Counted from the stretch's first letter, positions 43,382-52,401 are shown. The stretch: DNA of 64,000 nt from Thermogemmatispora sp042408735 (GCF_042408735.1 NZ_JBHOQV010000150.1:1-64000), one strand, 5' to 3'. Notes: generated by a model not told the origin, from the letters alone. Program-made: numbers and translations.

Positions 43382-43405
43382 TTTTCCAATACCGGTACCG
43401 GAAAA
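43382..43405. promoter_or_regulatory. Imperfect palindrome upstream of the Argonaute gene
   Basis: A 24-base imperfect palindrome (20 of 24 positions) with outer TTTTCC and GGAAAA and a central CCGGTACCGG-like core, ending 27 bases before the Argonaute start codon. It may be an operator. No Shine-Dalgarno sequence lies between it and the ATG. Confidence 0.4.
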
Positions 43406-43432
43406 CATCTGATAGATAGTGGTTCGAACGGT

Positions 43433-45712
43433 ATGACAGAGCTAACAACAGAGATCTTTCCGCTCCGCAGCGAAGCCTTGCCTCCTCTGATTGGCTATAC
43501 GCTGGAGCTGACAACTCACGATGACCCGGCGATGGTTGGCGGCAAGCTGGCCTATGAACTGCGCCGCCGCATCCCAGGTCACTGGTTCTGGAGCCGGGCC
43601 AGCCGGCGCCTGGTCAGCGATCAGAGCTACACGGAAGAGCAGTTGAAGCCGCACTGGCAGGCCCTCTGGTCGCTACCGAGCGGCGATTTCCGCGGGCTGC
43701 GCGCCATCCGGTCAGACAAGGGCTGGCAGGTTGGGCCAGGGGAACAGGCCGATTACGTAGCTTTCGGCCTCGCCGATGAACTGGCCGAAGAGCTACAAAG
43801 CGCCTTGCAGCCCTACCACGAAGAGTTGCCGCCGACGCTCCAGATCTGGCGCACCTTCCGCCTGCGCGGCTGGCTGGTCCAGGGAAAGCCAGCGATCTCC
43901 ATCTCGGTTCACTCGCAGCCCGTCCTCAAGCAGGACCTGCGGTCGTTCTGTCAGACGCTCGCATGGCAGGGGCAGGAAGAGCTAGAGCAACGTCTCCGCG
44001 GGCTGCGGGTCAAGGCCAAAGACGGCGACCTCTGCGGCCAGATTGTCCAAATAACGGGGCGCGTTGGCACGGAGCGCCAGCGTCTGCTGGCCCTGGCAAC
44101 GCGCGAGTCCTCCAGGCGGCGCCTGCAGCAAGCAGGCGATGAAGAAGCGGTGGTTCTCGTGCAGACTGCCAGGAGCAAAGAGTACGAATATCCCCTGAGC
44201 GGGCTGCGCCTCATTGTGCAGCCTGGCGACTACGAGCGCCTGGGTCTGGACAGCAGCCAGGTTCACAGCCGTCTTCACCTCGCCCCATCCAGGAGGGCCG
44301 CAATGGTCAGCGCTCTGGCCCAACCACTTCAGGAACGGGGTCTGATCCGCTCTTCGGCCTACAACAGCCGCACGGAGCCGACCCTCTTCCGGCGCAGTGT
44401 CGATCTGGACTTTCGCCCGCGGCTCCGTGTGGGTCGGCAGCGCATCATCGACGGCGACAAGGAAGTGCTCTCAGGCTTACAGCGTCATGGCTTCTACCGC
44501 CCAGCTCCCCCTCTCGCTCAGCAGAGAAAGCTGCGAGTCGGTCTGATCCTGACCGACAACCTCTCCCAGGAACGGCTGACGGCCTTCGCCCAAGAGCTGG
44601 GGCGTGCTTTCCAGAACTTCCAGGCTCCAGTGAAGTTTTTTCTCAAGCGACTCGCTCATAAGAGCAAGGAAGCCCTGGAAGAGGTCATCGAGACCCTGCA
44701 GCGGGAAAGGGCCGACGATGCGCTGCTCGCCCTCATGCCGGATCAAGAGGCGCAACCCCTGGCGCGAGAAGAGACCAGCCTGGCCTCGAGGCCACAGAGC
44801 TGGACTCTCTACCACCACTTCAAGGCCATCACCATCGGTCGCGATCTCCCCAGCCAGGTCGTTCTCTTCTCTACTCTGAACGAGCTGCGCTTCGCCGCCT
44901 CCAACATCGCCCTCGGTCTGCTGAGCAAGATGGGCGGCGTGCCCTATGTGCTCGCCGAGCCGCTTCCCTATACGGATGTGATCGTCGGCATCGATATCGC
45001 TCGCCGCCGCAAGGTCTCGCTCCCTGGCAGCGTCAGCTTAACCGCCCAAACCAGAATTTTTCAAAACGATGGCCAGCTTCTCCAGTACCGCATAGCCGAC
45101 ACCGTCATCGACGGCGAGACCATACCAGCAGAGCTTCTGCAGCAACTCTTTCCCCAAGCCCTTTTCGCTGGCAAGCGTGTCCTCATCCAGCGCGACGGCC
45201 CCTACTGCGGTCGCGAGAAACAGGACCTGCAGGAGTGGGCGCAGCGCATTGGAGCGACGTTCCTGCTCGTCGAGGTCCTCAAGCAGGGGGCTCCGCGCCT
45301 CTACAACCAACAGTCCTCCTCAACCTGGACCTCTCCGCCGAGGGGCCGCGGACAGGAAGGGAGCAGACCGGCCAGCCTCCGATCGTCCGCGCCGGCTCCC
45401 CAGTATCTGGCAGGCATCACCTCGCCCCCCAAAGGCAGCACCTTGCTCCTGAACGACTACGAGGCCCTGCTCGTCTCGACCCTGCCGCCCTCGCCTGCCG
45501 TCACGCCGGAGCCTCTGCACATCCGCAGCGAACCGCCTTTTCCCATTGAGCAGGCCCTTCACTCGGTTCTGGCCCTAACGCTGCTGCACGCTGGCTCGCT
45601 GCGCCCCCCACGGCTGCCGGTCACCATTCACTACAGCGACGAACTGGGCGGGCTGGCCCTCGTCGGCATTCGCCCCCCCAGGGCCGAAGGCACACTGCCT
45701 TTCTGGCTCTGA
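43433..45712 (+). CDS. Long prokaryotic Argonaute with intact MID and PIWI signatures
   Basis: A 759-residue protein of the size of long pAgos (N, PAZ, MID, PIWI). MID (about 365-510) carries the 5'-phosphate pocket as Y460, K464, Q475 and K499, with the same spacing (4, 11, 24) as R418, K422, Q433, K457 of Thermus thermophilus Ago. PIWI (about 511-759) shows D521 (VIVGIDIAR), probable glutamate finger E562 (DGETIP), D588 (LIQRDGPY) and D736 (IHYSDEL): a DEDD set expected to be catalytic. Long pAgos use short guides to cleave nucleic acid and protect against plasmids and phages. The ATG lacks a clear ribosome-binding site. A loop near 625-660 is Ser/Pro/Arg-rich. No nuclease or helicase partner is adjacent. 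Confidence 0.9.
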   Translation: MTELTTEIFPLRSEALPPLIGYTLELTTHDDPAMVGGKLAYELRRRIPGHWFWSRASRRLVSDQSYTEEQLKPHWQALWSLPSGDFRGLRAIRSDKGWQVGPGEQADYVAFGLADELAEELQSALQPYHEELPPTLQIWRTFRLRGWLVQGKPAISISVHSQPVLKQDLRSFCQTLAWQGQEELEQRLRGLRVKAKDGDLCGQIVQITGRVGTERQRLLALATRESSRRRLQQAGDEEAVVLVQTARSKEYEYPLSGLRLIVQPGDYERLGLDSSQVHSRLHLAPSRRAAMVSALAQPLQERGLIRSSAYNSRTEPTLFRRSVDLDFRPRLRVGRQRIIDGDKEVLSGLQRHGFYRPAPPLAQQRKLRVGLILTDNLSQERLTAFAQELGRAFQNFQAPVKFFLKRLAHKSKEALEEVIETLQRERADDALLALMPDQEAQPLAREETSLASRPQSWTLYHHFKAITIGRDLPSQVVLFSTLNELRFAASNIALGLLSKMGGVPYVLAEPLPYTDVIVGIDIARRRKVSLPGSVSLTAQTRIFQNDGQLLQYRIADTVIDGETIPAELLQQLFPQALFAGKRVLIQRDGPYCGREKQDLQEWAQRIGATFLLVEVLKQGAPRLYNQQSSSTWTSPPRGRGQEGSRPASLRSSAPAPQYLAGITSPPKGSTLLLNDYEALLVSTLPPSPAVTPEPLHIRSEPPFPIEQALHSVLALTLLHAGSLRPPRLPVTIHYSDELGGLALVGIRPPRAEGTLPFWL

Positions 45713-45808
45713 AGATGGGCGCGGCGCGGGCGCGGACGCGGGCCTTCGCTCTCTCCCGCGCCTCTGGGCCAAGGCCCACCGACCACGGCGAAACAAGGAA
45801 GGAAGGGA

Positions 45809-46996
45809 TCAGCCAGGAGGCAGCCTTGGAGCCTCCCAAATCCGAATCGTCCCATCCTGGCCTGCTGAAGCGATCCTTCTGCCGTCAGGAGACCAGGCTA
45901 CCGCCAGTACGCAGGAGCAGTGACCTCGATAGCTGCAGACCAGGCGCTGAGCTGCTACCTCCCAGACCTGCACCTCAGCGTCCTGCCCGGCGGCCAGCAG
46001 ATAGCGGCTATCCGGCGACCAGGCCAGGCTGTGCGGATAGATCAACAGGCCTATCCCCGTGCGATCAACGAGGAAGCGTCCCTTCAGGACCAGGACCTGC
46101 ACTCCGGTCCTTACTTCGCGCACCACGACCTGCACCGGCAGCAAGCGACCGGGGTTGGCCACCAGATTGTTGCCAAGCATGTAGGCCAGGAAGCGCCCAT
46201 CCGGCGACCAGGCGGCGGCAATGGCCTGGGCCTGCTCAGGGAAGGAGCGCCAGGGCTGCCCACTGGCAGCATCCCACACATCGAGAGCGTGCAGGCGTCC
46301 CGCCGAAGCGATCAGCCGGCCATCCGGTGACCAGGCCAGGCAGTAGGAGGGCTGGCCCCCCGGCGACGGGCTGGCCGGGTAGGTTGCCAGCACCTGGCCG
46401 CTGCTCGCTGCCCTGACCACCACCTGCTGATCACTGGCCAGGGCCACGCGGCTACCATCCGGCGACCAGGCAAAGACATGGAGCGAGGCACCCGCTAATC
46501 CCAGGGCCAGTCCGACAGAGCGAACGACAGAGCCTGGGTCGGCAGCCTCCGTCCCAGCAGAATGGCCTGACAGCAGAGGAGGGCGCCAGTCGCCCAAGGA
46601 GCAGAGCCGTCCACAGCCAGAGGAGAACCAGCGCAGGCCCGTCACCAGAGCGACACCATCCTGCTCGTCCGGGTACAGCAGCAGGGTCCTACGGGTGGCC
46701 AGATCGCAGATCCGCAGATCGGGAATGTAGCCCCACGTGCAGTAAGCCAGCCGCCGGCTGTCCGGCGACCAGGCTATATCAACCACCGTTTGCCCCGCAG
46801 GCGCGCGAAAGATCAGCGGATCGGCAGCCGTGGGTGTGGCAGAGGCCGCACTCGACCAGCGTATCCCCTGCTCCGGCTCCCCGCCAGCCGGCAGTCGCCG
46901 GTCTCCCTCGGGACCGGGGACCCCTTCCCATACCGTCAGGCCCACGAAAAGACCATGCCAGGCATTGAGCATCCCGTTTCTCTTTCTCTGAAGCAT
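45809..46996 (-). CDS. WD40-repeat beta-propeller protein
   Basis: A 395-residue protein with six clear AWSPDG/AWSPDS repeats (for example IAWSPDSRRLA, LAWSPDGRLIA, VAWSPDGRRIA) and one degenerate repeat (GLRWFSSGCGRL), consistent with a seven-bladed propeller. The last blade closes with DGTIRIWEA. No signal peptide or catalytic domain is visible, so it is probably a cytoplasmic scaffold. The start at 46996 has GGGAGGA ten bases upstream; the longer frame adds eight residues that contain this site. It converges with the Argonaute gene, leaving 96 bases between the stops. Confidence 0.88.
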   Translation of the reverse strand: MLQRKRNGMLNAWHGLFVGLTVWEGVPGPEGDRRLPAGGEPEQGIRWSSAASATPTAADPLIFRAPAGQTVVDIAWSPDSRRLAYCTWGYIPDLRICDLATRRTLLLYPDEQDGVALVTGLRWFSSGCGRLCSLGDWRPPLLSGHSAGTEAADPGSVVRSVGLALGLAGASLHVFAWSPDGSRVALASDQQVVVRAASSGQVLATYPASPSPGGQPSYCLAWSPDGRLIASAGRLHALDVWDAASGQPWRSFPEQAQAIAAAWSPDGRFLAYMLGNNLVANPGRLLPVQVVVREVRTGVQVLVLKGRFLVDRTGIGLLIYPHSLAWSPDSRYLLAAGQDAEVQVWEVAAQRLVCSYRGHCSCVLAVAWSPDGRRIASAGQDGTIRIWEAPRLPPG

Positions 46997-47114
46997 CGCG
47001 ATCTCTTCCTCCCGCAGCACAGACAGAGCATGAGGCCAAGGCTGACCGGCTTGGGCCGTCAGCCCAAACCAAGGCGGCGGGCAGGATCAGCCCCCGACCC
47101 GACAGTCGAAGGGT

Positions 47115-47146
47115 CAGAGAGAGAGAGAGAGAGCGCGCGCGCGCGC
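47115..47146. repeat. (GA)n followed by (GC)n dinucleotide tract
   Basis: About eight to nine GA units run directly into about seven GC units. Alternating GC can adopt Z-DNA, and the tract may be length-variable. Confidence 0.8.
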
Positions 47147-47450
47147 CCTTCTCTTCTGGCACCAGGGAGCAGGGAGAGGGGCTTTCACCTTGCCGCCACC
47201 TGCCATCTTGCTGTTCAATGCAGTTGCTCACTCTTCGTTTCCGCAGACATCGTCTTCGAACGAGCCAGGCATAGCCTGGGGGCTGAGATCTTCCTTCAGC
47301 CTGCTCTGCAGCTTTTTCCTGACGCCAACGATAGCAGCCAAGGGACCGCCGCTGCTAGCACGCAGCTCACACCTGCGCAGTGCTCAAGCTCACAACAAGC
47401 ACACAGAGAGCAGCGGCGGCGCCGGAGGACGCGCAGCTTCAGCAGTTCTG

Positions 47451-47459
47451 TGCTATAAT
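47451..47459 (+). promoter_or_regulatory. Extended -10 of the fchA-folD promoter
   Basis: TGCTATAAT, a perfect extended -10 (TGnTATAAT), with no good -35 at the expected place. The leader to the ATG at 47533 is about 67 bases. Confidence 0.55.
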
Positions 47460-47532
47460 GTCCCCCAAAACGCCAGTCCCTCTGGGATACCGAAGTTAGC
47501 CAACACAGACTGCTCTTTGCAAGGACATGTAC

Positions 47533-48156
47533 ATGTATCTAGATCAATCCTTACGGGAGTATCTCAATGATCTCTCTTCCTCACAACCAACACCCGGGGG
47601 CGGCTCCGCTGCGGCGCTGAGTGGAGCGATGGGTGCAGCCCTTGCCAGCATGGTCACGCGGCTCACCATTGGCAAGAGCGGCTACGCTGATGTACAGGAC
47701 GAGATAGAGGATATTCTGCAAAAGACAGAGGAGTTGCGCGAGCGCTTTCAGCAGCTCATGCAGGAAGACATCGACGCCTATGAGCGGCTCTCCATGAGCT
47801 TTCGTCTCCCAAAAGGGAGTGCTGAAGAGAACGAGGCTCGCAGCCGGGCCATTCAGGTGCGGCTTCACGAGGCGGCCCTGGTGCCGCTGGAGGTCGCCGA
47901 GCGGGCAGCGGAGCTGATGAGCTTCTGCGTGCGCCTGGCCCAGATCGGCAACAAGAATGTGCGCAGCGACATCGCCGCGGGAGCCGCACTGGTAGTGAGC
48001 GCGGCCCAGGGGGCGGCCTGGATGGTGCGCGTCAACCTGCGCTCCCTCAAGAACCAGCAACTGGTCGAGCAGCTGCAGGCGCGCCTCGAGGTGGCCCTGC
48101 AGCGGGTAGAAGCAGGCCATACAGACGTAGTGAGGCTAGTGGGAGGGGCACTGTGA
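47533..48156 (+). CDS. Cyclodeaminase / methenyltetrahydrofolate cyclohydrolase family (FchA-like)
   Basis: A 207-residue helical protein of the FTCD-C fold. The N-terminal motif LSSSQPTPGGGSAAALSGAM is diagnostic, followed by ALASMVTRLTIGK and a C-terminal helix with VRVNLRSLKNQQL. The family either deaminates formimino-THF or hydrolyses methenyl-THF. Its four-base overlap with folD (GTGA) points to one-carbon folate metabolism, where it could add cyclohydrolase or cyclodeaminase activity. The start at 47533 gives a seven-base gap from AAGGA; the ATG two codons earlier is too close. Confidence 0.88.
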   Translation: MYLDQSLREYLNDLSSSQPTPGGGSAAALSGAMGAALASMVTRLTIGKSGYADVQDEIEDILQKTEELRERFQQLMQEDIDAYERLSMSFRLPKGSAEENEARSRAIQVRLHEAALVPLEVAERAAELMSFCVRLAQIGNKNVRSDIAAGAALVVSAAQGAAWMVRVNLRSLKNQQLVEQLQARLEVALQRVEAGHTDVVRLVGGAL

Positions 48157-49043
48157 GCGCAACGATTCTTGACGGGCGGGCCCTCAGTGCCGAGATCCGC
48201 GGCGAGCTGCGGAGCGAGGTCGCCCGTTTCCGCGAACGGCAGGGCTATCCGCCTGGCCTGGTGATCGTGCGAGTGGGCGGCGACGCCGCTTCTGGGGTCT
48301 ATACCCGGGCGATCCTGCGCCTGGCCGGCGAGATCGGCGTACAGGCCCGCTTAGAGGAACTACCCGCCTTGACGAGCGCCGATGAGCTGCACGCCCTGCT
48401 GCTGCAGTTGAATACCGACCAGCAGACCCACGGCATCCTTGTGCAGATGCCTTTACCAGCTCACCTCTCGCAGAAGATGGTAGCCGATACAGTGGCCCCG
48501 GCCAAAGATATCGACGGTATCAGCCCGGGCAGCGCCGGCAACCTCTTCCTGGGTCTGCCCAGCTTCCTGCCGTCGACCGCAGCCGCCGTGATGGAGATCC
48601 TGGACCGCAGCCGGATCGCCCTGGCGGGCAAGCGGGTGGTAGTACTGGGGCGCAGCAACGTAGTGGGCAAGCCCCTGGCTTTGATGCTCTTGCAGCGCCA
48701 CGCCACGGTGAGCGTCTGCCATTCGCGCACCCGCGACCTGACGACCTTGACCCGCCAGGCCGATGTTCTGATCGCCGCCGTCGGGCGTCCACGTCTGGTC
48801 ACCGCCGAGATGGTGCGCCCGGGAGCAGTGGTCATCGATGTGGGGATCAACGCTCTGCCGGAAGGGGGCATCGTGGGCGATGTGGACTTTGAGGCGGTGC
48901 GCGAGGTGGCGTCGGCACTTACGCCCACGCCGGGCGGCGTCGGCCCTCTCACCAATGTGATGCTGCTCAAGCAGTGCGTCCGCGCCGCCTGGCTGGCAAG
49001 TGGACTGTCGGAGGAGTCGCTCGGCCTTTCTTCGCTCTCCTAG
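48153..49043 (+). CDS. folD: Methylene-THF dehydrogenase / methenyl-THF cyclohydrolase FolD
   Basis: A 296-residue bifunctional FolD interconverting 5,10-methylene-THF and 10-formyl-THF. Signatures are YTRAILRLAGEIGVQA, where the catalytic lysine position of the usual YVxxK motif reads R, GILVQMPLPAHL, PAKDIDGISP, VVLGRSNVVGKPLALML and TPTPGGVGPLTNVMLLKQC. The start is GTG, overlapping the previous stop. Note the motif Y-T-R-A-I-L where most FolDs have Y-x-x-x-K; the exact alignment of the lysine should be confirmed. Confidence 0.92.
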   Translation: MSATILDGRALSAEIRGELRSEVARFRERQGYPPGLVIVRVGGDAASGVYTRAILRLAGEIGVQARLEELPALTSADELHALLLQLNTDQQTHGILVQMPLPAHLSQKMVADTVAPAKDIDGISPGSAGNLFLGLPSFLPSTAAAVMEILDRSRIALAGKRVVVLGRSNVVGKPLALMLLQRHATVSVCHSRTRDLTTLTRQADVLIAAVGRPRLVTAEMVRPGAVVIDVGINALPEGGIVGDVDFEAVREVASALTPTPGGVGPLTNVMLLKQCVRAAWLASGLSEESLGLSSLS

Positions 49044-49225
49044 CCTGGGCTTGGCCGCTGCGCCTCTTCAGCAAGCCTGACTGCCATTTCGGGGCCAGGG
49101 GGAAGCAGCAGAGCAGAGCAGAGCAGAGCCGGCGAGCCAGTCCATGAGCTGCCGCCATGGGGGAGGGAGGGGCACCCGCACCCAGGAGGGCAAAGACACG
49201 GTGGGGAGCCCCTCCACGCAACGTG

Positions 49226-49627
49226 CTATGGTTCACCAGCAGCAATCATCTGGGAGCTGATGACTTCAAACGCCTGGGCCCAGGCATCGTGCATGGCCGG
49301 AGAGAAGCGCGGCCCGAGAAAGTCGCCAAAGGTGGCAAGCAGGGCCTGGCCAACCAGAGGATAGTGCTCCGGCTGCACGCCATAGCGATAGTGGCGCTCC
49401 CCTAGCCTGCGCAACACCGGCTCCAGGTTCTCACCACGCTCAACACCGGCCACCACAGCGGCCAGGGTGGCCATGAGGGCGCTCTCCTGGCGCCGCATAT
49501 CGGTCCCGGCAAAGAGGAGGCGCGTTTGCGGGTAGGCCGCAAACAGACGCTCATAGAAGCGGCGCGCGAAGGCTTCTTTTTGCGGGGCAATTAGCCCAAA
49601 GCTTTCTTTGAGCAAGGGCGCGTTCAT
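49226..49627 (-). CDS. Single-domain haemoglobin (Vitreoscilla-type globin)
   Basis: A 133-residue globin like VHb and the globin domain of flavohaemoglobin. Expected haem-pocket residues are present: Y25 (B10), F39 (CD1), Q47 (E7) and proximal H79 (F8, in LGERHYRYGV), followed by VQPEHYPLVGQALL. No reductase domain is fused. Likely roles are oxygen delivery or nitric-oxide detoxification. Divergent from the phage-tail-like gene and convergent with folD, it stands alone. Confidence 0.93.
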   Translation of the reverse strand: MNAPLLKESFGLIAPQKEAFARRFYERLFAAYPQTRLLFAGTDMRRQESALMATLAAVVAGVERGENLEPVLRRLGERHYRYGVQPEHYPLVGQALLATFGDFLGPRFSPAMHDAWAQAFEVISSQMIAAGEP

Positions 49628-50340
49628 GTCGGTCGCCTCTCTCCCTTTCTTCCTCTTATCCTTATTTCTATGCTTCTTTCACATTCGCGCCACCAGGTCC
49701 AGAACCTGGTCCTGATCCGGACAGGCTACCCCCTCTTCAACAGCCGTATCTGGCTCAGCTCAGCCTCGGCTCGAGTTCCGCACGCCGACCTCCCCAATGC
49801 CTGACAGGCGGGAGCTGGCCACCGACAGCCTGGTTGAAGCGAGGCTCCCCATCCTTTAGCTGGTCGCTGGCCGCCGCTCGCCCGGCACCCTTGCTGATCT
49901 GGCTCGCTCGTCCGCTGCCCCGCGCCAGCCGTGAGTCAGACTGACCGGTAGTTGTTCATTACGCCCAATCTCTTTGTCTGCTTATACAGTAACACTTTCT
50001 ATTTCCCTTGTTAATGAGTAGAATGAATGATTTTACTTTCTGATATTTATACATTGTGCACAATACGGCGGCCTCCAGAGGCCCGACCGCTCCTGTTGAT
50101 CCGCCTTGATACCTGCCTGGTCTGGCCTCTATATAGACCAATGTCTATACGAAGAGCGATCGCCGCGCCGGATGAGAAGGTGCCTTGCTTTGGCGGCACA
50201 GCTCAGCTATACTGGTAGGTAGCAGGAGCTTGCTCCTGCGCCTCCAGTTGGAGCGGGGCAGTGGCTCTGTGCCCGCCCGCCTCGTCTCACTCATCTTTGT
50301 CCAGCAAGCCCGAGTGCCTCAACACAGGAGATCCCCTACA
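49628..50340. other. Divergent intergenic region, AT-rich in the middle
   Basis: No credible gene. It contains a 12-base palindrome ATTGTGCACAAT at 50053-50064 and the promoter and operator at 50106-50149. The stretch 49960-50065 is AT-rich. Confidence 0.55.
50106..50149 (+). promoter_or_regulatory. Promoter with overlapping operator for the phage-tail-like gene
   Basis: TTGATA (50106-50111), an 18-base spacer and TATATA (50130-50135). The palindrome TATAGAC-CAAT-GTCTATA (50132-50149, perfect 7-4-7) covers the -10 and the start site, so tight repression is likely. Confidence 0.6.
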
Positions 50341-52401
50341 ATGGTTCGCCCTCTTCCCAGCGCCCTGAGCACCGCCCTCAACAGCCTGACTCGCCGCCCG
50401 GCCCTGGCGCTCAGTGTTGCCGACCGCGTCCTCCACTATGCCCCGTATCAGACTCCCGGCACGCCCGATAGCTGGCATGATGCCTGTCTTGCCAGCGATG
50501 GCAGCATCGTGCGCGTGCGCCTGGCCCGAGCCAGCTCCTTTCTCAATGGGACCTTCCAGGTTCAGCGCATCAGCGATCCTACCCAGGCCAGCCAGTGGGC
50601 TGGCGGCGCCTGGGTGACGCTGCCAGGGGCCGCCGCTGTCATGAATCAGGATGGCGGATGCGCCATCGCCAACTGTCAGGGACAGCTACGTGCCTTCGCT
50701 CAGCGCGGTAGCGGCGGCAATCAGCTCTGGGTCTGGACCTCGACCGACAACGGCCTGAGCTGGAGCGGCCCGATGACGGTCCTTTCTCCGCCAGGCAATG
50801 CCCTGATCAAAGGGGTGGCTTGCGCTGCCACCAACGATGTCTTTTTCCTCTACGACGTTGCCGGCGGCGAAGCTATCGGCTGCTCGTTCTTCAACGGCAC
50901 AAGCTGGTCGGCTTTGCAGAGCTGGTCGCTTCCTCCTTTGGGGGCCAGCGGTGGCCTGGCCGCCGCCTGGGCTGGCAACCGCTATAGGCTGATTTACTCA
51001 GACAACTACTCTCTGAGCAGCTGCACCTTCGATGCCGCCAGCGGACAGTGGAGCGCAGGGCAAGCCATCGCTCCGGCCACCACTACGGCCATCATGCGCC
51101 TGGCTCCGCGCCTCTCCTTCGCGGACGGCCTCTATACACTCAGCTGCGTCGAGGCTGACAGCGGCAGCCTGACCGGCTCGGTCTACAGCTACCCGCGCCT
51201 GCGCCAGTCGGCAGACCTGGTCCACTGGTCAAACGGGACCATCCTGCACATGCTGCCCTGCAGCTACGGGGCTGTCGTACTGGCGGTGACCAGTCCTGCC
51301 AGTGGGAACGCTGGTCCCCGCTCCTACGTCCTGACCATGCCAGCGATCGCCAGCGCGCCGCTTTTCCAGAGCAGCAATCCCCAGCAGTCCCTTGATCTCT
51401 CGGCCTCTGTGCTGGCCTACCGGCGACTGGAGCGTCCGGGTCGTCCGGCCCGCTTAGAGGTGCTGCTTGACAACAGCGGCGGTAGCTACAATGCCCTGGT
51501 TAGCAGCGCTGGTACCTATCGGCCGCTGGGCCTCGGTGCGACCCTGACCCTGAGCGAAGGGTACTACGCCGGCATACCTCCCACTCCAGCACTCCTCAAG
51601 ACAGGCACCTATGTGCTGAGCCAGCTCCACTTTCTGCGCTCTCCCCAGGAAAATCGCCTGCTGCTGGTCGCCAACGACCGCACGCGCCTGCTTGATCTGC
51701 TCGCCCGCTACCAGAACAGTTACAGTGGCCAGACCCTGGCCTTTCTCATCAGCGAGGTTTGTGCCCGCGCTGGTCTCTTCAGCGTTGCTCTGCCCACAAC
51801 CCCCCAGATGAGCCAGACCATCCCAGCCTTTGTCATCCAGGCCGGCCAGCCCTACCGCGCGGCCCTCGATGAGCTGTGCAATACCTACGGACTGGTCTAC
51901 TTCCTCGATCAAGATGAGGTCCTGTGCTTCCGCGAGCTGAACAGCAGTGAGGGGCCAGCCTGGTCCTACCGGCCCGAGATCGAGCTGTTCAGCCTCGGCA
52001 GCAGCGACGAACGGGCCAACCATATCATTGTTAGCGGCAAGCCGCCGGCCGGCGGTCCCCCCCAGGCTTTGACGACCGCTGAGAGCTACGATGACCTCCA
52101 CCTGCAGCAGGTAGGCTGCGAGCGCCTGTACTATCACATCGATCACAAGCTCACAACCACGAGTCAGTGCGCGCAGAAGGCGGCCTTTCTGCTGGCCCAG
52201 GAACAGCGTGCCGCCAGCCGACACCGCGCTGTCGTGCCGCTCAATCCAGCACTGCAGCTTTTCGACACCCTGGCTCTGACGGACAGCCTGGCTCCTACTG
52301 GTAGCGGCCAAAGCCTGATTTGCCGCATCAGCGGCCTGCAGGCCCACTATGAGGCCCAACAGGGCCGCGCCGAGATGCAGTTGGAGCTAGAAGGTCCGTA
52401 G
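50341..52401 (+). CDS. Orphan phage tail/baseplate-like protein with Asp-box repeats
   Basis: A 686-residue protein. Residues about 40-340 look like a beta-propeller with Asp-box character (WTSTDNGLSWSG matches SxDxGxxW). Residues about 345-686 resemble tail-hub or late-control proteins: LEVLLDNSGGSYNAL, a segment with TYVLSQLHFLRSPQENRLLL, LDELCNTYGLVYFLDQDEVLCF, and NHIIVSGKP before a terminal beta-rich part. No signal peptide is present and no other phage gene is adjacent. AGGAG lies ten bases before the ATG. Assignment is by style of sequence only and remains tentative. Confidence 0.65.
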   Translation: MVRPLPSALSTALNSLTRRPALALSVADRVLHYAPYQTPGTPDSWHDACLASDGSIVRVRLARASSFLNGTFQVQRISDPTQASQWAGGAWVTLPGAAAVMNQDGGCAIANCQGQLRAFAQRGSGGNQLWVWTSTDNGLSWSGPMTVLSPPGNALIKGVACAATNDVFFLYDVAGGEAIGCSFFNGTSWSALQSWSLPPLGASGGLAAAWAGNRYRLIYSDNYSLSSCTFDAASGQWSAGQAIAPATTTAIMRLAPRLSFADGLYTLSCVEADSGSLTGSVYSYPRLRQSADLVHWSNGTILHMLPCSYGAVVLAVTSPASGNAGPRSYVLTMPAIASAPLFQSSNPQQSLDLSASVLAYRRLERPGRPARLEVLLDNSGGSYNALVSSAGTYRPLGLGATLTLSEGYYAGIPPTPALLKTGTYVLSQLHFLRSPQENRLLLVANDRTRLLDLLARYQNSYSGQTLAFLISEVCARAGLFSVALPTTPQMSQTIPAFVIQAGQPYRAALDELCNTYGLVYFLDQDEVLCFRELNSSEGPAWSYRPEIELFSLGSSDERANHIIVSGKPPAGGPPQALTTAESYDDLHLQQVGCERLYYHIDHKLTTTSQCAQKAAFLLAQEQRAASRHRAVVPLNPALQLFDTLALTDSLAPTGSGQSLICRISGLQAHYEAQQGRAEMQLELEGP

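Larger units (their letters stand above)
46997..47532. other. Divergent intergenic region
   Basis: No credible gene. It contains a (GA)n(GC)n dinucleotide tract at about 47115-47146 and an extended -10 promoter element at 47451-47459 for the downstream cyclodeaminase gene. Confidence 0.55.

Noticed and set aside
43411..43436. GGTTCGAAC-like T-loop suggesting a tRNA
   Set aside because: The flanks do not form a T-stem, and no acceptor or anticodon arms can be drawn.
49108..49132. Tandem GCAGA repeats as a CRISPR-like or regulatory array
   Set aside because: Units of five bases without spacers; simple sequence slippage.
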